From: JBDHWG01 sp046328525
Lineage (GTDB): Bacteria; Chloroflexota; Anaerolineae; Epilineales; JAHCIE01
DNA length: 64,000 nt
Reading direction: 5' to 3'
NCBI GenBank assembly: GCA_046328525.1
Contig: JAXLWK010000007.1
Coordinates: 1-64,000, forward strand
Shown: positions 1 to 7,474 of the stretch, one piece after another
How the letters are laid out: each line of letters begins with the position of its first letter
How positions within the stretch are numbered: the stretch's first letter is position 1
The notes under the pieces: model-generated
The model's database searches: none
What the model saw: the letters and a program-made list of their open reading frames with translations, nothing else
Told to the model about the DNA's origin: nothing
Translations under genes and position numbers: made by a program

Positions 1-624
1 ACGCGCGTGTGGGGGCAGCTGGGCGTGGGGACGCTGCCGGTGGACCTGAGCGTCGAGGGCGGGCGCGTGACCCGCGTCACGATGACGCAGGCGAAGCCGC
101 AGTTCATGGCCGAGGTGGACGACGTAGGGCCATTGGCCGCTGCCCTCGGCCTGACCGCCGCCGACATGACGGTGCCGAACCTGAAGCCCCAGGTCGTCTC
201 GACGGGCGCAGTGCAACTCATGGCGCCCGTCGCGTCGCTGGATGCCATGCAGCGCATCCGCGTGGATACGCCGGCGCTGGAGCGCGTGCTGGACGGCCTG
301 GGCACGTTCCTGGTGATGCCGTTCACCTTCGAGACCGTCTCTAGCGCGGCGGCCGTCCATACCCGCGGCTTCCCGATCCACATGGGCATCCCGGAAGACG
401 CCGCGACGGGCAGCGCGACCGGCGGCCTGGGGGCGTACCTCGTGCAGCACGGGGCGCTGCCGCGCGATGGCGCGCTGACGCGCTTCGTCACCGAGCAGGG
501 GCTGGAGATGGGCCGGCCGAGCACGCTGAACGTCGAGGTCGAGGGGACGCCGGGCGCGGTCGAGACAGTGCGCGTCGGGGGAACGGCGCTGACGCTAATC
601 GAGGCCGAGCTGCGGCTGCCGTAA
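1..624 (+). CDS. PhzF-family isomerase, C-terminal part (5' end outside window)
   Basis: The reading frame is open from the first base, so the gene starts upstream and only about 207 C-terminal residues are visible. The PhzF/diaminopimelate-epimerase fold is shown by the motif EDAATGSATGG (usually EDPATGSA), followed by the C-terminal strand GLEMGRPSTLNVEVE, both typical of PhzF-like proteins. Members of this family are cofactor-free isomerases or of unknown substrate; the first catalytic Glu lies in the missing N-terminal half, so activity cannot be judged. The gene ends just before a structured dispersed repeat and is separated by it from the lysJ-like operon. Family assignment is firm, substrate is unknown. 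Confidence 0.85.
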   Translation, partial: TRVWGQLGVGTLPVDLSVEGGRVTRVTMTQAKPQFMAEVDDVGPLAAALGLTAADMTVPNLKPQVVSTGAVQLMAPVASLDAMQRIRVDTPALERVLDGLGTFLVMPFTFETVSSAAAVHTRGFPIHMGIPEDAATGSATGGLGAYLVQHGALPRDGALTRFVTEQGLEMGRPSTLNVEVEGTPGAVETVRVGGTALTLIEAELRLP

Positions 625-637
625 TCGGTAGACGAAC

Positions 638-790
638 ATCGCTGTCACGCTGAACGCCCGGTCCGCCCGCCGCTGAAGCAGCGGGCTACGGGTGCAAGCC
701 TGAGAGGCTGCGGCTCCGGCTCCGCCAGCTCGTTGGGCTTGCATGAGTCGCTGTAGGCTTGAGCCTACGGCGACCGTCCGCCGCGAGTAG
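638..790 (+). repeat. Dispersed structured repeat, copy 1
   Basis: About 150 bp that is similar, end to end and in inverted orientation, to 62971-63124. It can fold into three hairpins: 670-684 (ccgctg/cagcgg), 693-700 with 736-743 (tgcaagcc/ggcttgca), and 747-774 (gtcgc.gtaggct / agcctac.gcgac). The second stem differs between the copies by a paired change (gc/gc here, gg/cc there) that keeps the pairing. It lies in the gap between the PhzF gene and a small ORF and has no coding sense in either strand. Confidence 0.8.
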
Positions 791-817
791 TGCAAGGTGA
801 TTCTCAGAGGAGGGGGC

Positions 818-1015
818 GTGCCTGCGCCGACGACCGTGTTGGAAGAGTTGCGCGCTAGGGATGGGACGCTGTACCAGCTGACGTACTCGCCGGGCAGCGT
901 CGCGCCGTGGCGGCTGGTCATTGACGGCGTCCAGGAGCGCAGCTACGATGGCTTCTCGGACGCCATGTACGACTGGCGCGAAGTGGTTCGGGAATTGGAG
1001 GACGTAGATGAATGA
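818..1015 (+). CDS. Small hypothetical protein (65 aa) at head of lysJ operon
   Basis: A short acidic protein with a mixed strand/helix pattern and no family I recognise. I chose the GTG at 818 because a strong purine-rich ribosome site (gaggaggggg) ends four bases before it; an upstream GTG at 797 in the same frame would add seven residues but has no such site. Its stop overlaps the start of the following aminotransferase gene by eight bases (1008-1015), which argues for translational coupling and for its being a real gene. Nothing in the sequence shows a function. Confidence 0.5.
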   Translation: MPAPTTVLEELRARDGTLYQLTYSPGSVAPWRLVIDGVQERSYDGFSDAMYDWREVVRELEDVDE

Positions 1016-2201
1016 CCTGACCTCGGCCGAGATTATGGCGCTGGAAGACGCGCACACCTCCGGGTTGTATACCAAGCGCCCGATTGCCATCGTGCGCGGC
1101 GAGGGCGCGCGCCTGTGGGACGCCGATGGGCGAATGTACATTGACTGCGTCGGCGGGCAAGGCTCGGCCAACGTCGGCCACGCCAACCCCCACGTCGCCG
1201 ACGCCATCGCCGAACAGGCGCGCCGCCTGGTGTCCTGCACCGAGATCTTCTACAACGACCAGCGCGCTCTCCTCCTCCAGCGCCTCACGCAGATTGCGCC
1301 GCCCGATCTCGACCGCGCGTTCCTGTGCAACTCTGGCGCGGAGGCGATCGAGGCCGCCATCAAGTTTGCGCGCATGACGACCGGCCGCAGCGGCATCGTC
1401 GCCACCATGCGCGGCTTCCACGGGCGGACGATGGGCGCCCTGTCGGCGACGTGGGAGAAGAAGTACCGCGAGCCGTTCCAGCCCCTCGTCCCCGGCTTCA
1501 GCCACGTGCCGTACAATGACCTGGACAAGCTCGCCGACGCCATCACCGATGCGACGGCGGCGGTGCTGGTCGAGCCGGTGCAGGGCGAGGGCGGCGTGCG
1601 GCCGGCGGCGCCGGGCTACCTGGAGGGCGTGGCCGAGCTGTGCCGCGCGCGAGGCGCGCTGCTCATCGCCGACGAGATTCAGACCGGCTTCGGGCGCACG
1701 GGGCGCATGTTTGCGGTCGAGCACAGCGGCGTGACGCCGGACCTGATGTGCCTCGCCAAGTCGGTGGCCGGCGGGATGCCCATGGGCGCCGTGCTGCTGG
1801 GGCCGCGCGTCGGCAAGCTGGAGCCGCTGACCCACGGCACGACGTTTGGCGGCAACCCGCTCGCCTGCGCCGCCGCCCTCGCCGCGATTGACTATATTGT
1901 CGGGTGCGACCTGCCGGCGCGCGCGGCGAGCCAGGGCGCGCATGCCCTGGAGCGGCTCCGCGCCCTGGACGCCGCGGAGGTGCGGGAGGTGCGCGGGCTA
2001 GGGCTGATGATTGGCGTCGAGCTGCGCCACAAGGTGACGCCGGTGCTCCAGGCGCTCATGGCGCGTGGCGTCCTGGCGCTGCCGGCCGGGCCGACCGTCC
2101 TGCGGCTGCTGCCGCCCCTGGTCATCGAACCGGACGATCTGGACACGGCGCTGGACGCGGTGGCCGCCGTCCTGGCCGAAGTCGCGGAGCCGACAGCGTG
2201 A
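1008..2201 (+). CDS. Class III aminotransferase, LysJ/ArgD-like
   Basis: A 397-residue PLP-dependent class III (acetylornithine/LysW-aminoadipate semialdehyde type) aminotransferase. The cofactor-binding motif LLIADEIQTGFGRTG lies near residues 218-232 and the Schiff-base lysine in CLAKSVAGG near residue 251; GAEAIEAAIKFAR near residue 110 is the phosphate-binding turn. Length is normal. ATG start preceded by ggagg six bases upstream. The stop overlaps the GTG of a LysK-type hydrolase by four bases, and that pairing is the signature of the LysW carrier-protein route to lysine and/or ornithine. No LysW, LysX, LysY or LysZ is in the window, so whether it serves lysine, arginine or both is not decidable here. 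Confidence 0.85.
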   Translation: MNDLTSAEIMALEDAHTSGLYTKRPIAIVRGEGARLWDADGRMYIDCVGGQGSANVGHANPHVADAIAEQARRLVSCTEIFYNDQRALLLQRLTQIAPPDLDRAFLCNSGAEAIEAAIKFARMTTGRSGIVATMRGFHGRTMGALSATWEKKYREPFQPLVPGFSHVPYNDLDKLADAITDATAAVLVEPVQGEGGVRPAAPGYLEGVAELCRARGALLIADEIQTGFGRTGRMFAVEHSGVTPDLMCLAKSVAGGMPMGAVLLGPRVGKLEPLTHGTTFGGNPLACAAALAAIDYIVGCDLPARAASQGAHALERLRALDAAEVREVRGLGLMIGVELRHKVTPVLQALMARGVLALPAGPTVLRLLPPLVIEPDDLDTALDAVAAVLAEVAEPTA

Positions 2202-3265
2202 CCGTCCCTCTCTCCGACGCCGACGCGATGGATTTGCTCGAGGGCCTGGTGCGCATCGAAAGCTACTCGACCCAGGAGGAGGCCGCCGTGCGTTGGCTGG
2301 TCGAGCGCATGGCGGCGCTGGGGATGCGCGCCGAGCGCGACGCGGCGGGCAATGCCGTCGGCGTCATCGGCGACGGCCCGCGCCAGGTGGTTCTCCTGGG
2401 CCACATAGACACCGTGCCGGGGGTCGTGCCGGTGCGCCGCGAGAACGGCGCGCTCTACGGGCGCGGGAGCGTGGACGCCAAGGGGCCGCTGGCGGCATTC
2501 GTGTGCGCGGCAGCGCGGGCGGCGGTTCCCGACGGCTGGCAGGTCGTGGTTGTGGGCGCGGTCGAGGAGGAGTGGGCGACGTCGAAGGGGGCGCACTTCG
2601 CCGCGACGGGCTACCGTCCGCAGTGGTGCATCATCGGCGAGCCGAGCGGCTGGGACCGCGTGACCCTCGGCTACAAGGGCCGCCTGCTCGCCCACTACAG
2701 CCTGCGGCAGCCGGGCGCCCACTCGGCCGGGCAGACGCCGAGCGCCGCCGAGCAGGCGGTGGCGTTCTGGAACCAGGTGGCCGCCGTGTGCGCCGAGATG
2801 AGCGCCGCCGAGGCGCGGGCCTTTGACCAGGTGACGCCTGGTCTGCGGAGCATCAACACGGGTAGCGACGGGTTGTACGAGACGGCGGAGATGGTCATCG
2901 GCTTTCGCCTGCCGCCCGCTGTCTCGCCCCACGCTGTCGAGGCGCGGGTGGCGGCGCTGGCGGGTCTGGCCGAGGTGCGCTTCACCGGCCACGAGACCGC
3001 TTACCGCGCGGAGAAGAACACCGAGGTCGCGCGCGCCTTCCTGCGCGCCATTCGCGCCGAGGGCGGGATGCCGGCGTTCAAGGTCAAGACGGGCACGTCG
3101 GACATGAACGTCGTCGCGCCGGTGTGGCAATGCCCCATCGTGGCCTACGGCCCCGGCGACTCGGCGCTGGACCATACCCCCCATGAGCACGTCCCGATTG
3201 AGGACTTCCACCGGGCGGTGCGCGTGCTGACCGATGTGTTGAGCGCGCTGCCCACCGACGCCTGA
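2198..3265 (+). CDS. M20-family [LysW]-lysine/ornithine hydrolase, LysK-like
   Basis: A 355-residue M20 metallopeptidase of the ArgE/DapE/LysK type. Zinc-ligand motifs are present: GHIDTVPG (about residue 68), GRGSVDAKGPLAAF (about 88), the catalytic/ligand EEEW (about 122), and the LysK-typical GEPSGWDRVTLGYKGRL (from about 147). The GTG at 2198 overlaps the TGA of the aminotransferase gene (gTGA), giving a protein of family length; the frame is open further upstream, but only as out-of-frame sequence inside the aminotransferase gene. In LysW-dependent pathways this enzyme releases the finished lysine or ornithine from the carrier protein in the cytoplasm. Family strong, exact product inferred from gene pairing. 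Confidence 0.82.
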   Translation: MTVPLSDADAMDLLEGLVRIESYSTQEEAAVRWLVERMAALGMRAERDAAGNAVGVIGDGPRQVVLLGHIDTVPGVVPVRRENGALYGRGSVDAKGPLAAFVCAAARAAVPDGWQVVVVGAVEEEWATSKGAHFAATGYRPQWCIIGEPSGWDRVTLGYKGRLLAHYSLRQPGAHSAGQTPSAAEQAVAFWNQVAAVCAEMSAAEARAFDQVTPGLRSINTGSDGLYETAEMVIGFRLPPAVSPHAVEARVAALAGLAEVRFTGHETAYRAEKNTEVARAFLRAIRAEGGMPAFKVKTGTSDMNVVAPVWQCPIVAYGPGDSALDHTPHEHVPIEDFHRAVRVLTDVLSALPTDA

Positions 3266-3290
3266 CGCCACCGATCTGGAGACCTGGCCC

Positions 3291-3761
3291 ATGCTCTCAC
3301 GCATTTTCGTCGGCTTCCGCTACATGTTTCTCATCGCTGTCATCAGCACGCTCATGCTGGCCCTCGGGCTGTTCGTCTACGGAGCGGTGGCCGCCGGCGC
3401 TGTGCTGTTCCAGGCGCTGGACTTCCGGGACTTCGTGCGCAAGGAGGCGAAGGATGTGGTCGTCGCCGCCATCGAGGTGATTGACCTGTTCCTCATCGCC
3501 ACTGTCGCCTACATCACCGGCCTCGGTCTGTATGAGCTGTTCGTGGACGAGAGCCTCGAGCTGCCGAGCTGGCTGCAAATCCACTCCCTGGACGACCTGA
3601 AGAGCCGCCTGGTGGGTGTGCTCGTCGTCGTCATTGCCATCACCTTCCTCGGCTTCATCGCCACATGGAAGGGCGGCGACAGTGCTCCGCTCATGCTCGG
3701 CGGCGGCGCGGCGCTCATCATCGCGGCGTTGACGTTCTTCGTCTGGAAAGCCCACGATTAG
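3291..3761 (+). CDS. UPF0114 (YqhA-like) membrane protein
   Basis: A 156-residue integral membrane protein with four hydrophobic segments (roughly residues 10-37, 56-80, 103-122 and 130-152). The stretch GLYELFVDESLELPSW after the second segment is characteristic of the UPF0114/YqhA family, whose function is unknown. ATG start with a ggag site upstream. It follows lysK by 25 bases on the same strand and could be co-transcribed, though no functional link to lysine synthesis is known. Confidence 0.8.
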   Translation: MLSRIFVGFRYMFLIAVISTLMLALGLFVYGAVAAGAVLFQALDFRDFVRKEAKDVVVAAIEVIDLFLIATVAYITGLGLYELFVDESLELPSWLQIHSLDDLKSRLVGVLVVVIAITFLGFIATWKGGDSAPLMLGGGAALIIAALTFFVWKAHD

Positions 3762-3914
3762 AGAGTCCGCTGCCTGGCTGATGGTCCAATCCTTGCTGCT
3801 CATCGCCGGTGACGGCAACGATGGCCGGCTGGAACCAACCTGCGCGTCGTTCGTAATGTGAATAGACTTTAGGTGTGACCGATTCGGTGATATAGGCTTT
3901 CGAGGAGACAAGCG

Positions 3915-4622
3915 ATGAAGGTACGATGGCTGCTTGTGAGCAGTGTTCTCGCGCTGGCGTTGCTGGGCTTGTCGGCGCTGGCGGCGGCGGCTGACACGCG
4001 GGCGGACAATATCGGGCAGGCCGTGCCGCTGACCGCCGAGCCGACGCAGGGCACGCTAGGGCCGAACCAGTCCGCGTGGTACATGTTCTATGTGCCACAG
4101 GAGTATCCGGCGAAGCAGATTCGGAAGGACGCGGACAACGGCGTGATCATCACGCCGCAGCAGATTGTGATGACGTTCGAGGACGCCTCGAACCCGGAAT
4201 TGGCGCTCAACACCGGCTTCCGGCTCTACACGCCGACGAATGTCCGCCTGCTGATGCGCGGTGAGCTGCCGCCCTGGACCAATGACAGGAATGACCACCC
4301 GGTGCGCGGCCCGTGGTATTTCGCGGTTAGCTCGCCGGAGCCACGGGAGGGCGACACGCCCGCCGACGCTTCCCAGGCGATTGGCCGGCCACAAGTCTGG
4401 CAGGGTGTGCTGTCGGACCAGGGCACGTACTACCTTGAGGTGTACAACGACTCGGCGGAGCCGCTGAACTACACGCTCAGTATCGCTGGCCCGAATCTCG
4501 ACCTGTCGCCCGACGCGCCATCGCCGCCGGACCTCGGCCCCGGCCCGATGCCCAAGGTCATGCCGCAGCCCATTCGGCGCGCGCCGACGAGTAGCGGCGT
4601 CAATCTCAATCCGGGCGGGTGA
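3915..4622 (+). CDS. Secreted hypothetical protein (235 aa)
   Basis: Starts with a clear Sec signal peptide (MKVRWLLVSSVLALALLGL... ending around an AAA cleavage site near residue 25). The mature part contains a jelly-roll-like pattern similar to pre-peptidase or PPC-type domains: a GTLGPNQSAWYMFYVP strand near residue 48 and a later GTYYLEVYNDS strand near residue 173. It ends in a Pro-rich tail. ATG chosen because gaggagacaagcg precedes it. It stands alone, before a convergent gene and a strong hairpin. Exported or surface-attached location is inferred; function is unknown. Confidence 0.65.
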   Translation: MKVRWLLVSSVLALALLGLSALAAAADTRADNIGQAVPLTAEPTQGTLGPNQSAWYMFYVPQEYPAKQIRKDADNGVIITPQQIVMTFEDASNPELALNTGFRLYTPTNVRLLMRGELPPWTNDRNDHPVRGPWYFAVSSPEPREGDTPADASQAIGRPQVWQGVLSDQGTYYLEVYNDSAEPLNYTLSIAGPNLDLSPDAPSPPDLGPGPMPKVMPQPIRRAPTSSGVNLNPGG

Positions 4623-4678
4623 GGGTAGGACGCTCCAACGCGTGGAGCCTCTCGGCGCACCAGATCTGCTCGTCCCCT

Positions 4679-4725
4679 GACCGCGCCGGCTACGACTGCG
4701 CCCTGCAGCCGTAGCCGGCGCGGTC
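4679..4725. terminator. Perfect 16-bp stem between convergent genes
   Basis: The arms 4679-4694 and 4710-4725 are perfect complements (gaccgcgccggctacg), with a further four-base inner stem. It sits between the stop of the secreted protein (4622, +) and the stop of the oxidase gene (4792, -), where a bidirectional terminator is expected. There is no T-run, so Rho-independent action is not certain. Confidence 0.55.
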
Positions 4726-4791
4726 GTAGAGGTGGGGTGCGCTGTCGGTCCTGATCCGAGTGACCATTCACCGCGTCGGTCCTAAATAGTA

Positions 4792-6066
4792 TTAGGTGTT
4801 TTCCTCGCCGAAGATGTAGCGGTCCAGGAAGGCGTTGCGGAACTTGCCCCGGGGATCGAGGGACTGCGCCAGGCGGCGGAAGTCGGGTAGTCGCGCGTAG
4901 AGCGCCTGGACGCGGGCCGTCGGCATCGCAAAGAGCTTGCCCCAGTGCGGCCGCGCGTCGAACGGGGCGAGGCTCGCCTCGAGCGTGGGGAGGAACGGCG
5001 CGACGCCGGCCCAGTCCTTCCACCAGGTGAAGTGGATGGCGACGCACGGCTGGCGGTAGCAGGGACTCAGCCACAGTGTGTCGGCGGCGACGGTGCGAAT
5101 CTCGGAAATCTGGAGCAGGGGGGCCAGTCCCTCCCGCAGGTCGGTCACGGCCCGTAGCGCCGCCACCGCGTGCTGGCGCGGGACGAAGTACTCCGTTTGC
5201 AGCTCCTCGCCGTTGCTGGGGGTGAAGCCCATGCGAAAATGCGGCAGGCGCTCGTGCCACGGGCCGGGGACGCCCATCTGCGGCGTGCAGTTCTCGGCGG
5301 ATAGCTCGGCGATGGGGTGGCGGTCGGCGGCGGCGAGCGTCGCGCCGAACATCTGCGGCGCGACCTCCGGCGCTGTGTCCGCCGTGACCAATCGCTTGAG
5401 CCAGACCAGGTTCACCCGGTCTGGTTGCCAGTCATTCAGCAGGCTGACGCTGTATGCGCTCGACATAATCTCGTCGAGGTGGGCGTCTAGCTGCGCGCGG
5501 GGCAGGTTCTCGTAGACCTCTTGCCGCACGGCGAACGTCGGCACGACATCGAGCGTCATCTTCGTCACCACGCCCAGCGCGCCCAGCCCGACGACCGCGC
5601 CCTGGAAGGTGTCGCCGTCGCCCTCGCGCGACAGAGTGACCACCTCGCCCTCGCCCGTGACAAGCTCCAGCGCCGCGACGGCGGTCGCCAGGTTGCCGTT
5701 CTGGTCGCCGGAGCCGTGGGTTGCCGTCGCGCACGCCCCGGCGACGGAGATGTGGGGGAGCGACGCCATGTTGTGCAGCGCGTAGCCGGCGCTGTGCAGG
5801 TAGACGCCGAGGTCGCCGTATTTCATGCCGGCTTCAACCGTGACGGTGCGGCGCTCCCGGTCGAGCGCCACCACCTGGTTGAGGCGCTCGAGCGAGATGA
5901 GGTCGTCGGGCGTGTCGGCGATGGTGTTGAACGAGTGGCGCGTGCCGAGGGCCTTTACCTTGCTGCTGTTCTTGACGATGCTCTGGATCTCCTGCACCGT
6001 CGTCGGCCGGTGCGGCTGCGCCGCGCTATAGGTCAGGTTGCCGGCCCAGTTCTGTTGTGCGTCCAT
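4792..6066 (-). CDS. FAD-linked alditol oxidase-like protein
   Basis: A 424-residue VAO-family flavoprotein closest in layout to alditol (xylitol) oxidase AldO/XyoA (about 418 aa). The start MDAQQNWAGNLTYSAA and GTRHSFNTIADT near residues 40-52 match the AldO flavin region; the His in RHSFN (about 43) is the position of covalent FAD attachment in AldO. PHISVAGACATATHGSGDQ near residue 105 is the second FAD-contacting loop. Such enzymes oxidise primary hydroxyls of polyols with oxygen, giving aldose and peroxide. Last gene of a minus-strand run, 33 bases after the DinB-like gene. Substrate unverified; an aldonolactone oxidase is the main alternative. Confidence 0.8.
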   Translation of the reverse strand: MDAQQNWAGNLTYSAAQPHRPTTVQEIQSIVKNSSKVKALGTRHSFNTIADTPDDLISLERLNQVVALDRERRTVTVEAGMKYGDLGVYLHSAGYALHNMASLPHISVAGACATATHGSGDQNGNLATAVAALELVTGEGEVVTLSREGDGDTFQGAVVGLGALGVVTKMTLDVVPTFAVRQEVYENLPRAQLDAHLDEIMSSAYSVSLLNDWQPDRVNLVWLKRLVTADTAPEVAPQMFGATLAAADRHPIAELSAENCTPQMGVPGPWHERLPHFRMGFTPSNGEELQTEYFVPRQHAVAALRAVTDLREGLAPLLQISEIRTVAADTLWLSPCYRQPCVAIHFTWWKDWAGVAPFLPTLEASLAPFDARPHWGKLFAMPTARVQALYARLPDFRRLAQSLDPRGKFRNAFLDRYIFGEENT

Positions 6067-6099
6067 CGTCTTCCTCCCGCCGACTGTTGCACGGCGCGG

Positions 6100-6789
6100 T
6101 TACTCGGTGCGGTCTTCGATCTCCCAGGCGTGGTCGAGGGTGTGCCACCCGACGCGGCGGACGAAGTAGCGCGGCGACCAGATCGCGCCGCCGCGCGGCC
6201 CGCGCTCGGGCAGGCCGTCTCGGACGGCATGCGCCAGGGCATCGAGAACGGCCTGCCGCGTCTGCGCGACTTGCGCGCTCAAGGGGATCGTGTCATGGGT
6301 TTTGAGCTTCCAGGCCAGGCGATTGAGATAACCGCCTTCTGCACCCATCACGTGGCGTGTGATGCCTTCGACATCCCGCCCGCCGCCGCGCGGCCCCTTG
6401 CGCAGCTCCTTGCTGACCGCCGCGTCCGCTGCTGCATCGAACGCCCCCCAGTATGCTTGCAACAGCGCCTGCAAGCGTGTTCGCTCGGCCTCGTCTATCG
6501 GCCGTGTGTCGCTCGACGGCGCGATGTCCGGCGCGCCGAAGTCCGTCGTCGCGTTGCCTTCCAGCCGCTCGACGACGGTGAGGTGCGACACCGAGGTCGG
6601 GGCGTCGAACGGGATATGGGCGACATGGAGGGCGCGGCCGTAACGCCCGGCGTAGTCCAGGAGAGCCGCGAGGGCCGAGTTCTCGTCGCGCCCAATCCGC
6701 GCCCAGCCGGGCCAGTCCAGGGCGCACGCGAACACGCGCTTCTTGCCAATCTCAAGATAGACATCAATGATGTGCGCTGAGGCTGTCAT
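6100..6789 (-). CDS. DinB-like/HicB-like hypothetical protein
   Basis: A 229-residue protein. The N-terminal 45 residues (VYLEIGKKRVFACALDWPGW) look like the HicB-like segment of a family common in actinobacteria and Chloroflexi. The C-terminal half is helical with the DinB-superfamily ending FVRRVGWHTLDHAWEIEDR, where conserved His residues would bind metal. ATG with gagga nearby. Located 22 bases after the HAD gene, so probably translated from the same mRNA. No function known; DinB-fold proteins are often metal-dependent thiol transferases or hydrolases. Confidence 0.6.
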   Translation of the reverse strand: MTASAHIIDVYLEIGKKRVFACALDWPGWARIGRDENSALAALLDYAGRYGRALHVAHIPFDAPTSVSHLTVVERLEGNATTDFGAPDIAPSSDTRPIDEAERTRLQALLQAYWGAFDAAADAAVSKELRKGPRGGGRDVEGITRHVMGAEGGYLNRLAWKLKTHDTIPLSAQVAQTRQAVLDALAHAVRDGLPERGPRGGAIWSPRYFVRRVGWHTLDHAWEIEDRTE

Positions 6790-6811
6790 GGCGGGTCCTC
6801 GATGCCGGGTA

Positions 6812-7474
6812 TCAAGCCAACGTCAGATCGGCGACGGCTATCCGGGCGATGCTGTCGCGCACGAGATCGGCGTGGCCCAGGCGCTCGGGCGGGAATGTCT
6901 GGGCGACGGCGACGCAGCGCATGCCGGCCGCCTTCGCCGCCTGGATGCCGTTGACCGCGTCCTCGACGACGACGCACTCGGCCGGCGTCACGCCCAGCTT
7001 CGACGCGGCCAGCAAGAACAGGTCCGGCGCGGGCTTCTTGTGCGTGACTTCTTCGCCCACGACGACCGCGTCCCACGCCTCGATGGGCAGCCCAATCTGG
7101 CGCAGGTTGGCCGTCACCTTGACGCGGTCGCCACTCGACGCCACGGCCACGCACAGGCCGGCGGCGCGGCAGGCGGCGACGAGGTCGCCGACGCCCGGAA
7201 AGGCTCGCAATTGCTGCGGCACGAGATCGAGGTAGATTTCGTAGGTGCGGCGCTTGGCCGCCACCAGGTCCATCGGGACGTGGTACTTCTCCGCGACGCC
7301 GCCGATGTAGCGGTCCTCGCCCATGCCGACGAAGGGCAGGAAGTCGTCGGGCTGGACGGCCAGCCCGTTCTCGCGGAACATGGCGACGGCGGCGGCGTTG
7401 ATGAGCGGCTCGGAGTCGGTCAGGACGCCGTCCATGTCGAAGATGACGGCGCGGATGGTGGGTGAGGCGCTCAT
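6812..7474 (-). CDS. HAD-superfamily phosphatase/beta-phosphoglucomutase-like
   Basis: A 220-residue HAD hydrolase of subclass IA. Motif I is VIFDMDGVLTDSEPL near residues 10-24 (nucleophile Asp13, acid/base Asp15); motif II is VASSGD, motif III the lysine in THKKPAPDLFLLAA, and motif IV VVVEDAVNGIQAA. The ATG at 7474 overlaps the TGA of the SHMT-like gene (ATGA). The same frame is open far upstream, but that part is out-of-frame sequence inside the neighbour. Catalyses phosphoryl transfer from a small metabolite such as a sugar phosphate; substrate not predictable. The coupling to the SHMT-like gene suggests a shared pathway. Confidence 0.85.
   Translation of the reverse strand: MSASPTIRAVIFDMDGVLTDSEPLINAAAVAMFRENGLAVQPDDFLPFVGMGEDRYIGGVAEKYHVPMDLVAAKRRTYEIYLDLVPQQLRAFPGVGDLVAACRAAGLCVAVASSGDRVKVTANLRQIGLPIEAWDAVVVGEEVTHKKPAPDLFLLAASKLGVTPAECVVVEDAVNGIQAAKAAGMRCVAVAQTFPPERLGHADLVRDSIARIAVADLTLA

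Noticed and set aside
595..921. Minus-strand ORF over repeat copy 1 resembling one over copy 2
   Set aside because: The similarity comes from the non-coding structured repeat; frames are not constrained, and stems rather than codons are conserved.
1892..3304. A 470-residue minus-strand open frame over lysJ/lysK
   Set aside because: Same cause: antisense of clear M20 and aminotransferase genes, with composition typical of a GC-rich shadow.
4679..4725. Could the 16-bp stem be an attachment site or riboswitch?
   Set aside because: It lies between two convergent gene ends with no integrase near it and no downstream gene to regulate; a terminator-like role is simpler.
5521..6780. A 419-residue open frame opposite the oxidase and DinB-like genes
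   Set aside because: It is the antisense shadow of two well-supported genes; high GC leaves the opposite strand open. The protein is Arg/Val/His-rich without domain signs.
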